A stretch of DNA of 64,000 nt from an uncultured Ruminococcus sp. (GCA_900545285.1 UQYK01000001.1:77526-141525); one strand, 5' to 3'. Positions 35,099 to 44,613 are shown, counted from the first letter of the stretch. The notes: generated by a model not told the origin, from the letters alone. Numbers and translations are program-made.

Positions 35099-36301
35099 TT
35101 AGAAATGCAGATAATGTCCCATTTTGAATTGCTTGGTCTTGAGATACCGGAGATTCTCCGGTTTTTCCGGAATGTCAATGGGGACGCGTTCAGCAACAGT
35201 CAGTCCGTATTCGCCCAGTTCTGCGATTTTTTCCGGATTGTTGGTCATCAGCCGCAGGGAGGTGACTCCCAGATGCTTTAAAATCTGTGCGCCTACACTA
35301 TAATCCCGGAGATCCGGCGCAAATCCCAGCTTGATGTTTGCCTCTACGGTGTCCAGGCCGTCTTCCTGCAATTTATACGCCCGGATTTTGTTCAGAAGGC
35401 CGATGCCTCTGCCTTCCTGCCGCAGATAGACCAGAACACCACGCCCCTCTGCATGAATCATATCCAGCGCCCGGTTCAGCTGTTCGCCGCAGTCGCACCG
35501 GCAGGAGCCAAACACGTCACCGGTCAGGCACTCGGAGTGCACCCGGCACAGTACCGGCTTGCCGTCTGCCACGTCTCCCATGACCAGCGCCACATGCTCG
35601 TCTCCGTTAATGGTGTTGCGGAAGCCGAACATCTGGAAATGACCGTGGGCTGTGGGGAGCTCTGCCCGTGCCACTTCTTCTACAAAGTTGTCGTGATTCC
35701 GGCGGTAGTGCTGGAGTTCCCGAATGGTAATGAAGGACAGGCCGTGCTGCTTTGCAAAGTCTGCCAGCTTCTCGCCGCGCATCATGGTGCCGTCATTGTC
35801 CATGATTTCGCAGCAAAGTCCCACCTGTGTCAGTCCGGCGAGCCGGAGCAGGTCTACCGTTGCTTCTGTATGGCCGTTCCGTTCCAGAACGCCGCCGGGC
35901 TTGGCTTCCAGCGGGAACATGTGTCCCGGACGGCGGAAGTCGCCGGGATGTGCTGTGGGATCTGCCGCCATACGCGCCGTCAGACCGCGCTCTACCGCAG
36001 AAATGCCAGTGGTGGTGTCAATGTGGTCGATGGATACGGTAAATGCCGTCTCGTGATTGTCCGTGTTGTGAGAAACCATCTGTGTCAGTCCCAGCCGGAC
36101 AATGTTGTCATGGCTCATGGGCATGCAGATCAGACCCTTTGCGGCACTTGCCATAAGATTGACATTCTCTGTGGAGGCAAACTGTCCGGCACAGATGAGG
36201 TCGCCCTCGTTTTCCCGATCCGGATCGTCTGTTACCAGAATGCACTTGCCGTTTCGCAAGTCCTGCAAAGCTTCTTCAATGGTGTTATATGTAATTGCCA
36301 T
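35099..36301 (-). CDS. ribBA: Bifunctional 3,4-DHBP synthase / GTP cyclohydrolase II
   Basis: A 400-residue fusion supplying both precursors of the riboflavin ring. The N-terminal DHBP synthase half (~1-200) has the metal-binding loop [15 protein letters not shown] and [16 protein letters not shown]. The C-terminal GTP cyclohydrolase II half has the zinc cysteines in [21 protein letters not shown] and the RQEGRGIGL loop. It lies 26 nt after ribE within the operon and is controlled by the upstream FMN riboswitch. Confidence 0.97.
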   Translation of the reverse strand: MAITYNTIEEALQDLRNGKCILVTDDPDRENEGDLICAGQFASTENVNLMASAAKGLICMPMSHDNIVRLGLTQMVSHNTDNHETAFTVSIDHIDTTTGISAVERGLTARMAADPTAHPGDFRRPGHMFPLEAKPGGVLERNGHTEATVDLLRLAGLTQVGLCCEIMDNDGTMMRGEKLADFAKQHGLSFITIRELQHYRRNHDNFVEEVARAELPTAHGHFQMFGFRNTINGDEHVALVMGDVADGKPVLCRVHSECLTGDVFGSCRCDCGEQLNRALDMIHAEGRGVLVYLRQEGRGIGLLNKIRAYKLQEDGLDTVEANIKLGFAPDLRDYSVGAQILKHLGVTSLRLMTNNPEKIAELGEYGLTVAERVPIDIPEKPENLRYLKTKQFKMGHYLHF

Positions 36302-36327
36302 AGAAATGACCTCCTTGTGCGATGATT

Positions 36328-36963
36328 TTAAAAGAATCCGTTCTGCTGCAGCAGTTCCATGGTCACGCCATTGGATTTGGGCTGCATCAGTTTTTCCACA
36401 TATTTTCCGATGATATCCGTTTCCAGATTGACAATTTCACCGGGACGATGCTTTAACAGGGTCGTCTCTTCACCAGTGTGGGGAATCAGACTCACGGTGA
36501 AGTCCGTGTGGGAAACCTTTGCCACTGTCAGGCTGATGCCGTCAATGGCGATGGAACCTTTTTCCACCACATATCGAAGCAGCTCCGGCGTGGCGCTGAT
36601 GGTTACCAGTACCGCGTTGCCTTCCGGCTGCATGGCAAGGATTTTGCCGGTGCCGTCAATGTGTCCGGCGACAATGTGTCCGCCGAATCTGCCGTTTGCC
36701 GCCATGGCGCGCTCCAGATTGACTTTGGAGCCTGGCTTCAGCTGTCCAAGATTGCTGCGCCGCAGGGTTTCCGGCATCACATCTGCGGTAAAGTGCTCCA
36801 CTCCCAGGCGAATTACCGTCAGGCAGACACCGTTGACTGCAATGCTGTCGCCGATCTGTGTACCTTCCAGTACCTTTGAAGCCGAAAGCTCCAGTTCACA
36901 CCGGTTGGGGGACTGATTCAGTCGCCGCACCGTGCCCATTTCCTCTATGATTCCGGTAAACAT
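36328..36963 (-). CDS. ribE: Riboflavin synthase (alpha chain)
   Basis: It dismutates two lumazine molecules to riboflavin. The 211-residue protein is built of two lumazine-binding repeats. It begins with the standard [12 protein letters not shown] and includes [26 protein letters not shown] and, in the second repeat, [19 protein letters not shown] lies upstream of ATG 36963. Only one nucleotide separates it from the ribD stop codon. Confidence 0.96.
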   Translation of the reverse strand: MFTGIIEEMGTVRRLNQSPNRCELELSASKVLEGTQIGDSIAVNGVCLTVIRLGVEHFTADVMPETLRRSNLGQLKPGSKVNLERAMAANGRFGGHIVAGHIDGTGKILAMQPEGNAVLVTISATPELLRYVVEKGSIAIDGISLTVAKVSHTDFTVSLIPHTGEETTLLKHRPGEIVNLETDIIGKYVEKLMQPKSNGVTMELLQQNGFF

Positions 36964-36964
36964 C

Positions 36965-38059
36965 TCAGTCCATCTCCTTTCGGGTGTATTCCAGCAGCAG
37001 ATCCTGCCCCAGATGGGTGATGACCGGTTCTGACAGGAGGATAGCTTCGTCCGGTGTGGTAATGCCCATGCTGCCAATCGGGGAAAGTCCATCGCCGCCG
37101 AACAGCTTTGGTGCTACATAAACCTGTACCAGATCACAGCAGCCTGCCTGCAATGCAGCGGCATGGATGGAAGCGCCGCCCTCTATGAGGACGCTGTCCA
37201 GTCCACGCTGTCCCAGCTGCGCCAGACAGTCCCGGATGGAAACATGGCCACCCAGCAATGCCACTTCCAGTACTGTAACACCTGCGGCTTCCAGCGCCGC
37301 CTTTTTTGTGTGATCCGGTGCATGGCAGAAAATAAGAACCGGTACTTCCTTTGCTGTCTGTACCAGCTGGCATTCCAGCGGAATGCGCAGATGAGTGTCC
37401 AGCACCACCCGTACCGGCTGAGAGGGATTCTCACAGCGGCAGGTGAGCATAGGATTGTCCGCCAGCACCGTGCCGATGCCCACGCAGATTGCCGCAGCGC
37501 GTTTTCTCGTCTGCTGGACATGCGCACGCGCCGCCGCTCCTGTCACCCATTTGGAAGCGCCGCCGGCACAGGCAATTTTGCCATCAGCAGTCATGGCATA
37601 TTTCAAAATGGTGTAGGGCATCTTGGTCGTGATGTACCGGAAAAAGATGGGGTTCAGCTGATCACAGGCTTCCCGCAGAAAGTCCGGAATCACTTCGATG
37701 CTATGTTCCCGCAGGAACTGAACGCCCTTTCCCGATACCAGGGGATTGGGATCCCGGGAGCCGATAAACACCCGGCGGATGCCGCTTTCCACCAGCGCCT
37801 CTGTGCAGGGCGGCTGCTTGCCATGGTGACAGCATGGCTCCAATGTTACATAAATGGTTGCGCCGGAGGGATCCTCCGTGCAGTGCTTCAGGGCGTTTCT
37901 CTCTGCATGCAGATCTCCGTAATGCGCGTGCCAGCCCTCGCCGATGATGCGGTTGCCCTTGACAATCACAGCGCCTACCAACGGATTGGGATTGGTAAAG
38001 CCGATGCCGCGCTTTGCCAGCTGTATGGCACGCTCCATGTAAAAGGAATGCTCTGTCAT
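36965..38059 (-). CDS. ribD: Bifunctional pyrimidine deaminase/reductase RibD
   Basis: It deaminates and then reduces the pyrimidine intermediate of riboflavin synthesis. The 364-residue protein has an N-terminal deaminase domain with zinc ligands HAERNAL and PCCHHGKQPPC, and a C-terminal NADPH-dependent reductase domain (KYAMTADGKIA, ASKWVTG, GTVLADNP, LIEGGASIHAAAL). The start at 38059 follows GGAGG; upstream open frame lies in the riboswitch leader and is not coding. It is the first gene of the rib operon. Confidence 0.96.
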   Translation of the reverse strand: MTEHSFYMERAIQLAKRGIGFTNPNPLVGAVIVKGNRIIGEGWHAHYGDLHAERNALKHCTEDPSGATIYVTLEPCCHHGKQPPCTEALVESGIRRVFIGSRDPNPLVSGKGVQFLREHSIEVIPDFLREACDQLNPIFFRYITTKMPYTILKYAMTADGKIACAGGASKWVTGAAARAHVQQTRKRAAAICVGIGTVLADNPMLTCRCENPSQPVRVVLDTHLRIPLECQLVQTAKEVPVLIFCHAPDHTKKAALEAAGVTVLEVALLGGHVSIRDCLAQLGQRGLDSVLIEGGASIHAAALQAGCCDLVQVYVAPKLFGGDGLSPIGSMGITTPDEAILLSEPVITHLGQDLLLEYTRKEMD

Positions 38060-38077
38060 GAAAACACCTCCGAAAAT

Positions 38078-38114
38078 AAAAATTGCCCTGTTATGCCAGA
38101 CAGCACAACAGGGC
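38078..38114 (-). terminator. Expression-platform terminator of the FMN riboswitch
   Basis: On the minus strand GCCCTGTT pairs with AACAGGGC, followed by AATTTTTATTTT, ending about 18 nt before the ribD start. With the aptamer upstream and an extra hairpin (GCAGCTGC repeats at 38123-38130 and 38139-38146) between, this is the premature-termination switch. Confidence 0.85.
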
Positions 38115-38187
38115 AGCTTCCAGCAGCTGCTTTTCTGTGCAGCTGCATCTCGTTCTTTTTGTGGGGGAAACACGTCATTGTTTTGCG

Positions 38188-38318
38188 TGGCTTCTCTCAT
38201 CCGGACTTTACCGTCGGTTTCGGATTTTCACCGAATCAGCCAGATTTTTTGCTGGCTCGCAGACTGGGGCATTTTGCCCTTCACTGCCGATTCTGAATTA
38301 CACAGTACCCTGAAGCTG
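38188..38318 (-). promoter_or_regulatory. FMN riboswitch (RFN element)
   Basis: The minus strand carries the RFN core: TTCAGGG near the 5' end, CGGCAGTGA, AGTCTGCGAGC, GATTCGGTGAAAATCCG, CCGACGGTAAAGTCCGG and ATGAGAGAAGCC at the 3' end, closed by a short P1 (GCTT with AAGC). FMN binding would favour the downstream terminator and shut off ribD-ribE-ribBA-ribH. The first conserved segment is somewhat degenerate, but the core junctions are intact. Confidence 0.95.
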
Positions 38319-38323
38319 TTTTC

Positions 38324-38352
38324 AGTATAGCATGATTCCTGCTGTTTGTCAA
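38324..38352 (-). promoter_or_regulatory. Sigma-A-type promoter of the riboflavin operon
   Basis: On the minus strand TTGACA (38352-38347), a 17-nt spacer and TATACT (38329-38324). The aptamer begins directly after the predicted transcription start. Confidence 0.88.
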
Positions 38353-38505
38353 GCGCCTTTTTGCAGGATGAAGATTCATAGGAATTTCATCAAAAAAATT
38401 TTTTTCTATGCTATAATGTGCTATGATAAAATTATTTTCATTAGTAAGCATCCGCAGAGAATTACGCTCTGCATAGATACGGATACAGGAAAGGCGTGTT
38501 TTGGA

Positions 38506-39204
38506 ATGACGGAAGAACAGGTACGAAAAGTCATTGCCGGCAACCTTGTGCGGTTCCGGAAAGAAATGGGAATGACACAGCTGGATTTATCCGAGCGAAT
38601 CAACTATTCAGATAAGAGTATTTCCAAATGGGAACGGGGAGACGGCATCCCGGATGTGCCGACACTGATGCAGCTGGCGGAAATTTTCGGCGTTTCTGTC
38701 AATGCTTTGCTCTGTCCGCCGGATCTACTGCCGAAAGAACCGGTAGAGCCGGAAAATGACGCAATTTCGGGAAACTCTACGGAGAGTAGATTCTCCTGGA
38801 AGCACATTTTCATCACACTTTTGTCTGTTGCCGGCGTGTGGCTGGCCGCAATTCTCATGATTTGCCTGTTTCAGTATCTGGCACCGGGAATTGCCGGGAT
38901 ATGGGACAGGCGTATTCTCTGCTATGCCCTGACCGGCTCTTTTATTGTGTTCCTGATTTTTTCCAGTCTCTGGTGGCCGCGGGCGTGGATTTTCCTCTCC
39001 ATCAGCGGCATGATCTGGGCAGGGGCACTGTCGGTCTTTGTCACATTTTATACCATTCATGGGGCGGCAATCGTGTTTGCACTGGCTGGCATTCTGGAGC
39101 TTCCGGTGCTGGTGTGCTATTTCTGGCGGTGTGCGGCAGAGCATCGATGGCTGATTCCTTATCCGATTCCCCGGCAAGAAAAAAATAAGTTCCAGTTCAA
39201 ATGA
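38506..39204 (+). CDS. Membrane-linked XRE-family transcriptional regulator
   Basis: A 232-residue protein with an N-terminal Cro/C1-type helix-turn-helix (~10-66; RFRKEMGMTQLDLSERINYSD, SISKWERGDGIPD) and, after a short linker, about four predicted transmembrane helices (from HIFITLLSVAGVWLAAILMI). The HTH plus membrane layout suggests a DNA-binding protein tethered to the membrane that senses an envelope signal; the target is unknown. The start at 38506 follows AGGAAAGG; the longer upstream frame is AT-rich and non-coding in appearance. A TATAAT at 38412 may be its -10 box. It is divergent from the rib operon. Confidence 0.85.
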   Translation: MTEEQVRKVIAGNLVRFRKEMGMTQLDLSERINYSDKSISKWERGDGIPDVPTLMQLAEIFGVSVNALLCPPDLLPKEPVEPENDAISGNSTESRFSWKHIFITLLSVAGVWLAAILMICLFQYLAPGIAGIWDRRILCYALTGSFIVFLIFSSLWWPRAWIFLSISGMIWAGALSVFVTFYTIHGAAIVFALAGILELPVLVCYFWRCAAEHRWLIPYPIPRQEKNKFQFK

Positions 39205-39209
39205 AAGAA

Positions 39210-39246
39210 AGCAGTGTGTTTGCAGGAAAAACGCGCTGCTTTTTTG
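39210..39246 (+). terminator. Intrinsic terminator after the XRE gene
   Basis: AGCAGTGTGTTT pairs with AAACGCGCTGCT through two G-U pairs, followed by TTTTTT. Confidence 0.82.
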
Positions 39247-39541
39247 TATTCTCCCAACAGTAGAGCGGTTTCTCATGGAAATAGGTGGATTCTACGCCAA
39301 AATCAGGGTATAATAAGGGCACCATCGAAAACCGGAGCGTGTACCATGCGCTTAGAGCCGGTTTCGTGTCTTTTTCCGCACATCTTTTCGGCAGATTTTG
39401 CCGCTGACTGCGTCAAAAATTCTTGCCATACGACAGTATGCCTGTGGATTTTTTCCTTGTCATTGACAAAATCATGCTCGCAAATCCGCACACAAAAAGA
39501 TACAAAACCAGCTCTTAAGACTGAAAGGAGCAAAGCAGACT
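39247..39541 (+). promoter_or_regulatory. Leader region of fabH
   Basis: This ~295-nt non-coding stretch holds a TATAAT at 39309-39314 with only a weak -35 (TGGATT at 39286) and, just downstream, a hairpin at 39328-39364 (AAACCGG with CCGGTTT plus AGCG with CGCT). An AGGAGC ribosome-binding site ends the leader. No open frame of substance and no FapR-like site was recognised. Confidence 0.5.
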
Positions 39542-40519
39542 ATGAAAGAACATATGGGAATTCGTCTCTGCGGCACAGGCAGCTGTGTCCCGGCGCAGAC
39601 CGTAACAAATGATGACATGGCGAAAATCGTGGATACCAATGATACATGGATTCGCACCCGGACCGGAATCGAAAACCGGCATTTTGCAGACGGGGAGACC
39701 AATCTGACAATTACCCGGAAGGCAGCAGAACAGGCCATCGCAATGGCCGGGATTGCCCCGTCCGAAATTGGCGTGGTTGTTTCGGCCACAATTACAGGAG
39801 ATACGCTGGTGCCCTCTCTGGCGTGCCTGTTGCAGCGTGACCTGGGACTGCCGGAAACGGTGTTCGCTTTTGATGTAGGCGCTGCCTGCACCGGCTTCCT
39901 GTTTGCGCTGCATACGGCGCGCTCCCTGTTGTGCACTATGCCGGAAAAGAGGTACGCCCTGGTTACCGGCAGTGAACTGCTCAGCCGGATTACCAACTTT
40001 ACAGACCGCAACACTTGTGTACTGTTCGGAGACGGTGCCGGTGCCGCTGTGATTTGCCTGAATCCGGAGACGGCATATTATTTTGACTGCGGCGCACAGG
40101 GAAATACCGAGGTGCTCTACTGCCCCAGAAATTATGAACTGCCCAATCCCTTTGCCCAGAATCCATCAGAACCGGAACAGCAGCAGGTGCATATGGAGGG
40201 CAGAGCGGTTTACACATTTGCCGTGCAGGCCATTGCCGGCAGCATTCGGCGGACGGCAGAGCAGGCCGGGGGCTTCCCGGATCACTATATCTGTCACCAG
40301 GCCAATGCCCGGATTATTCAGACAGCCGCCAAGCAGCTGAAGGAGCCGCTGGAGAAGTTCTTCCTGGATATTGAGAAATACGGGAACACCTCCGCCGCCT
40401 CTATTCCGCTGGCATTGGATGACTGTGTCCGCAGCGGCAAAATCCACCGGGGCGAAACGCTGATGCTCTCTGGATTCGGCGGCGGTCTGAGCTATGGAAC
40501 CGCCTATTTCACGTTTTAA
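39542..40519 (+). CDS. fabH: Beta-ketoacyl-ACP synthase III
   Basis: It starts fatty acid synthesis by condensing an acyl-CoA primer with malonyl-ACP. The 325-residue protein has the Cys-His-Asn triad: Cys at about residue 116 (DVGAACTGFLFAL), His in ICHQANARII and Asn in NTSAASIPLALDD; WIRTRTGI and SGFGGGLSYG complete the family pattern. It is not next to fabD/fabG/fabF. Instead an acyl-CoA ligase-like gene follows after 20 nt, suggesting a primer-supply partnership. In Gram-positives FabH commonly accepts branched acyl-CoA primers; its specificity here cannot be read by eye. Confidence 0.94.
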   Translation: MKEHMGIRLCGTGSCVPAQTVTNDDMAKIVDTNDTWIRTRTGIENRHFADGETNLTITRKAAEQAIAMAGIAPSEIGVVVSATITGDTLVPSLACLLQRDLGLPETVFAFDVGAACTGFLFALHTARSLLCTMPEKRYALVTGSELLSRITNFTDRNTCVLFGDGAGAAVICLNPETAYYFDCGAQGNTEVLYCPRNYELPNPFAQNPSEPEQQQVHMEGRAVYTFAVQAIAGSIRRTAEQAGGFPDHYICHQANARIIQTAAKQLKEPLEKFFLDIEKYGNTSAASIPLALDDCVRSGKIHRGETLMLSGFGGGLSYGTAYFTF

Positions 40520-40539
40520 AAAGCAGGAGGAAGCACATC

Positions 40540-42396
40540 ATGTATCACAATGAAACTGGAGAAAAAACAGTATTTTCTGTTCGGAAAAGTCAAGGCCGAA
40601 GCCGTATGCAGGTGCATGAAGCAGCGGCACTGCGTGAAATCCGGCAGCTGGTGCTGGCGGCGGAGCAAAAGGAAACGGAAAATGGAAAGGTCTCCCTGGA
40701 GCGCGCCATACAGCACCTGGGAGCATTCCTACAGGAAATCCAGAAAAGCCGGCTTCAGGATGATACCCAGCGCGCCCTGGATTCCTTCCGGACGCAGTTT
40801 GAGACAGAATATACGTGGCACAACGGCTTTCTGCGGAATGTGATGCGGTTTGGCACACGCACAGCCCTTCTGGATCCGGAAACCGGCTGTGCCTGGACAT
40901 ATGCACAGCTGAATGCAGAGGCAAATCGCTTTGCCAATGCCCTGCTGCGCGCCGGCATGCGGCAGGGAGATGTCCTGATGGTGCAGCTTCACAATTGCCC
41001 GGAGTTTGTCTTTGCGTACCTGGCATGTCATAAAATCGGCATGGTGTTCAGTCCGATTAACTTTCGTCTGTCTGCCAAGGAAATTGCGGAATGCATGAAT
41101 AACAGCCGCCCGAAGCTGTTTTTGCTGGAACCGGACATGCAGCCGGAGGTTGCCAATGCGCTGTTCTGCACCGTGCATGCGCCCCGGATTTTGCTGACAA
41201 CTGCTGCGGAAAGAGAGAATTCCTACAGCCGCTTTGTCCGGGACAGCAGCGATGAGGAGCCGGTGACTCCCTGGAAAAATTCCATCTATACAGAGACACT
41301 GCGACTGTTTACCTCCGGTACCACCGGACGGCAGAAGAGCGTCTGCATTACCAGCATTAACGAGGTGCTCTCGGCGCACGATGTGATGATGCACTTTCCG
41401 TTCTTTGCCGGAGACTGCTCCATGAACACAACGCCGTGGTTTCATCGGGGCGGCCTGCATGCCGGCGGCATTACGCCAACGCTGTACGCCGGCGGCACAG
41501 TCTGCATCATGCGGAAATTCCAGGCGGAAAAGGCGCTGGATTATGTGGAGCAGTACGGACTGACCTTTCTCATCGGCGTGCCCAATGTACTGGAACTGCT
41601 GGCGGAAGAGCAGCTGCGGAAGCCCCGGAATCTACGGGCACTCCGCGGCATTGTCACCATGGGCAGCCCGCTGGAAAAATCCTCCTGCATCCGGTATCAG
41701 GAGATTCTGACCAAGCGTATTTTTAACGGATACGGCACAACAGAAACCTTCTGGAACACCTTCCTGCGGCCGGACGATCTGCCGGAAATGGCCGGCAGTG
41801 CCGGACGTGCCTGCACCGATGATGATGTACGGGTTGTGAAAGTCTATGAGGATCGCGCGGCAGACCCGGAGGATCTGGCAGAGACAGACGGAAAAGAAGT
41901 GGGGGAGATTATCATTCGCTCCAGCGCGAAGTCTGCCGGATTCTACTATGGAAATGATGCCGAAACCCGAAAGCGGTTTCGGAACGGCTTCTTTTACACC
42001 AACGATCTGGCAACCTGGGATGAGAACCACTTTTTCCGGATTGTGGGGCGAAAGGACGATATGATTATTTCCGGGGGCGAAAATATCTATCCCACTGAGG
42101 TGGAGGAGGCACTGAACCTGCATCCCCTGGTGGCAGACTGTATGGTGACAGCTGTCCCGGATGCAAAACGGGGCGAAATTGTAACTGCCTATGTCGTGCC
42201 TAAGGAGGATACTCTGACGGCGGCGCAGCTGGATGCTTACTGCAAGCAAAGCCCTCTGCTTGCCAATTATAAGCGCCCCCGGCTGTATCGATTTGTGGAG
42301 ACGCTCCCCCGGAATGCCACCGGAAAGAAGCTGCACTGTGTCATGAAACAGCTGGCGCAGGCCGATGCAGAAAAGGAATTGCTGATTCGTGCCTGA
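40540..42396 (+). CDS. Acyl-CoA synthetase-like AMP-dependent ligase
   Basis: A 618-residue ANL-superfamily enzyme that should activate a carboxylic acid as an acyl-AMP and pass it to CoA or a carrier protein. Motifs are TSGTTGRQKS (~258; Gln replaces the usual Pro before Lys), YGTTE, FYTNDLATWDE, GRKDDMIISGGENIYPTEVE (~503) and a C-terminal PRNATGKK with the catalytic Lys (~596). The first ~95 residues are a helical extension with no match I recognise. AGGAGG precedes the start. It follows fabH by 20 nt and ends at a terminator, so the two form one operon; the substrate is unknown. Confidence 0.85.
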   Translation: MYHNETGEKTVFSVRKSQGRSRMQVHEAAALREIRQLVLAAEQKETENGKVSLERAIQHLGAFLQEIQKSRLQDDTQRALDSFRTQFETEYTWHNGFLRNVMRFGTRTALLDPETGCAWTYAQLNAEANRFANALLRAGMRQGDVLMVQLHNCPEFVFAYLACHKIGMVFSPINFRLSAKEIAECMNNSRPKLFLLEPDMQPEVANALFCTVHAPRILLTTAAERENSYSRFVRDSSDEEPVTPWKNSIYTETLRLFTSGTTGRQKSVCITSINEVLSAHDVMMHFPFFAGDCSMNTTPWFHRGGLHAGGITPTLYAGGTVCIMRKFQAEKALDYVEQYGLTFLIGVPNVLELLAEEQLRKPRNLRALRGIVTMGSPLEKSSCIRYQEILTKRIFNGYGTTETFWNTFLRPDDLPEMAGSAGRACTDDDVRVVKVYEDRAADPEDLAETDGKEVGEIIIRSSAKSAGFYYGNDAETRKRFRNGFFYTNDLATWDENHFFRIVGRKDDMIISGGENIYPTEVEEALNLHPLVADCMVTAVPDAKRGEIVTAYVVPKEDTLTAAQLDAYCKQSPLLANYKRPRLYRFVETLPRNATGKKLHCVMKQLAQADAEKELLIRA

Positions 42397-42412
42397 ACCA
42401 GCAGAACGCTGG

Positions 42413-42453
42413 AAAATGCCCGGAAATTCGCTGTGAATTCCCGGGCATTTTTA
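42413..42453 (+). terminator. Intrinsic terminator after the acyl ligase gene
   Basis: AAATGCCCGG...AATTC pairs with GAATT...CCCGGGCATTT around a small loop, followed by a T-rich end. Confidence 0.88.
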
Positions 42454-42522
42454 CTGTCGCTTTTTGCAATGCGCTTTCTTTGGAACAAAACGAGGGTTTT
42501 GTGGAAAACCCATTATTTTCAG

Positions 42523-42551
42523 TTGCTTTTTTGAAGAATATATGTTATAAT
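42523..42551 (+). promoter_or_regulatory. Sigma-A-type promoter of the ATPase-ferredoxin-vor operon
   Basis: TTGCTT (42523-42528), a 17-nt spacer and TATAAT (42546-42551), 45 nt before the ATPase start. No promoter is seen between the ATPase and ferredoxin genes. Confidence 0.75.
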
Positions 42552-42595
42552 AAAACAGAAACAGAAGTGTAAAACGCTTGCGGAAAGGAACTTTT

Positions 42596-43252
42596 ATGAA
42601 GAAGATTACCATTATAACGGGACACTATGGCTCCGGAAAGACTAATCTGGCTGTAAACCTGGCGCTTCAGCTGGCGGATGCCGGGGAGAAGGTAACGATT
42701 GTGGATTTTGATATTGTCAATCCCTACTTCCGCACCGCGGATTTTGCAAAGCTGTTTGCAGAACACGGCGTAACGCTGGCGGCTTCCATGTACGCCAATA
42801 CCAGCCTGGATATTCCGGCAATCTCCTTTGATATGGAGCGCATGGCGTATGAGCCGGGCTATCTGATCGTAGACGTGGGCGGCGATGATGCCGGCGCCAT
42901 TGGTCTGGGACGATACGCCGAAGGATTTGCGGCCTATGCCCCGGATCAGCTGGACATGTGGTATGTGGTAAACCGTTACCGCTATCTCACCGAAGAGCCG
43001 CAGGAAACGCTGGAGCTGATGTATGAGATCGAGGCAGTTTCCCGGATGCGCCATACCGGCATTGTAAACAATTCCAATCTGGGTCGGGAAACCACTGCGG
43101 AGACAATCTTGCAGGCAATGCCCTATGCGGAAGAAATTGCAAAGCAGGCAAAGCTGCCTCTGGTAGGAACCACATACCGGAAGGATCTGACAGTTTCCGT
43201 CCCGGACGGTATGCCGGTAGAGGTGTTTGTCAAGCCCGTGTGGGAAGAATAA
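42596..43252 (+). CDS. P-loop ATPase (MinD/ParA-like) of the vor operon
   Basis: A 218-residue P-loop NTPase with the Walker A motif TGHYGSGKTNLAVNLALQLA, a deviant form in which GHYGSGKT replaces the KGGVGKT of Mrp/MinD proteins. VDFDIVNPYFRTADF resembles the switch I region and LIVDVGGDDAGA the Walker B. It has no cysteine pair of the kind used by Fe-S carrier Mrp proteins. It shares a promoter with the ferredoxin and 2-oxoacid oxidoreductase genes, implying a role in their assembly or regulation, but function is unknown. ATG 42596 follows AAAGGA. Confidence 0.75.
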   Translation: MKKITIITGHYGSGKTNLAVNLALQLADAGEKVTIVDFDIVNPYFRTADFAKLFAEHGVTLAASMYANTSLDIPAISFDMERMAYEPGYLIVDVGGDDAGAIGLGRYAEGFAAYAPDQLDMWYVVNRYRYLTEEPQETLELMYEIEAVSRMRHTGIVNNSNLGRETTAETILQAMPYAEEIAKQAKLPLVGTTYRKDLTVSVPDGMPVEVFVKPVWEE

Positions 43253-43321
43253 AACTGCATGCACGCGTTACGGTGCAAATTCGGCAGCAAAAAAGGCAAT
43301 CCGCAGAAAGGAGTGAGGAAG

Positions 43322-43528
43322 ATGGAGAAAATGCAGGTTCGTTTTGAGCGCTGTAAAGGGTGCGGCCTTTGCGTGACAGTCTGTCCCAAGAAGATCGTTG
43401 CCCTGCAGAAAGAACACCGGAATGAAAAAGGATATTTCACTGCAGTCTGTACCGACCAGGATGCATGCATCAGCTGTGCAATGTGTGCATCGATTTGTCC
43501 GGACTGTGCAATTACCATTCAGAAATAA
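43322..43528 (+). CDS. 2x[4Fe-4S] ferredoxin subunit (VorD-like)
   Basis: A 68-residue protein with two classic cluster motifs, CKGCGLCVTVCP and CISCAMCASICP, each followed by proline. It would carry electrons from the adjacent thiamine-dependent oxidoreductase to the cellular ferredoxin pool and is probably the delta subunit of that enzyme. The start at 43322 has AAAGGAGTGAGG upstream. It ends 24 nt before vorB. Confidence 0.93.
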   Translation: MEKMQVRFERCKGCGLCVTVCPKKIVALQKEHRNEKGYFTAVCTDQDACISCAMCASICPDCAITIQK

Positions 43529-43552
43529 AAACGGAAAGAAGGTTCATATCCA

Positions 43553-44613
43553 ATGGAAAGAAGTCTGATGAAGGGCAATGAAGCATTGGCAGAAGCAGCA
43601 ATTCGTGCCGGCTGTAAATGCTTTTTTGGCTATCCGATTACACCGCAGACAGAACTGTCTGCGTATATGGCAAAGCGTATGGAAAAGTCCGGCGGCGTCT
43701 TTTTGCAGGCAGAGTCGGAAATCGCAGCCATTAACATGGTGCTGGGTGCTGCATCTACCGGTGTCCGCGCCATGACCTCCTCCTCGTCTCCCGGAGTTTC
43801 CCTGAAGGCAGAGGGCATCTCCTACATGGCAGGTTCTGACCTGCCGGGGCTGATCATCAACGTACAGCGTGGCGGTCCGGGTCTGGGCTCGATCCAGCCG
43901 GCACAGTCTGACTACAATCAGGCGACCCACGCCATGGGACACGGTGATTTTCATATTCTGGTATATGCACCATGTTCCGTACAGGAAATGGTGGACACCG
44001 TGACGCTGGCATTCGACAAGGCTGACCAGTACCGCATGCCGGCAATGATTCTGGCAGACGGTCTGTTGGGACAGATGATGGAACCGGTTACATTCCCGGA
44101 ACCCCGTACCACACTGCCGGACAAGTCCGACTGGGCTGCAAACGGTCACGGCAACAAGCGGGAACACCATATCATCAACTCTCTGTATCTGGACGCACCG
44201 CTGCTGGAGGCAAAGGTACAGGAACGGTTCAAGCGTTACGCCATTATTGAAGAAACCGAAACCGATGCAGAACTGTACTGCTGTGACGATGCAGAAATCG
44301 TAGTTACAGCTTACGGCGCATCGGCGCGTGTGTCCAAGTCTGCCGTTACGGCTGCGCGCCGCAAGGGTATCAAGGCCGGTCTGTGCCGTCCCAAGACACT
44401 GTGGCCGTTCCCGAAAAAGGAACTGTGTGAGGCAACCAAGCATGCTTCTCATATCCTGGATGTAGAAATGTCCATGGGACAGATGATTGATGACGTTCGT
44501 CTGGCAACACAGTGCCGTCTGCCGGTATCGTTCTTCGGCAGAACCGGCGGCGTGATTCCGACTCCGGCAGAAGTGCTGGCGGAGATTGAAAAACTGGCAG
44601 GAGGTGCAGAATA

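Noticed and set aside
38332..38505. N-terminal extension of the XRE regulator
   Set aside because: The extra 58 codons are A+T-rich, overlap the divergent rib promoter and a TATAAT box, and lack HTH-family similarity; ATG 38506 has a good ribosome-binding site.
39542..42396. OleA-OleC-like olefin/beta-lactone pathway
   Set aside because: The condensing enzyme has the classic FabH triad and motifs, not an OleA pattern, and no oleB or oleD-like gene is present.
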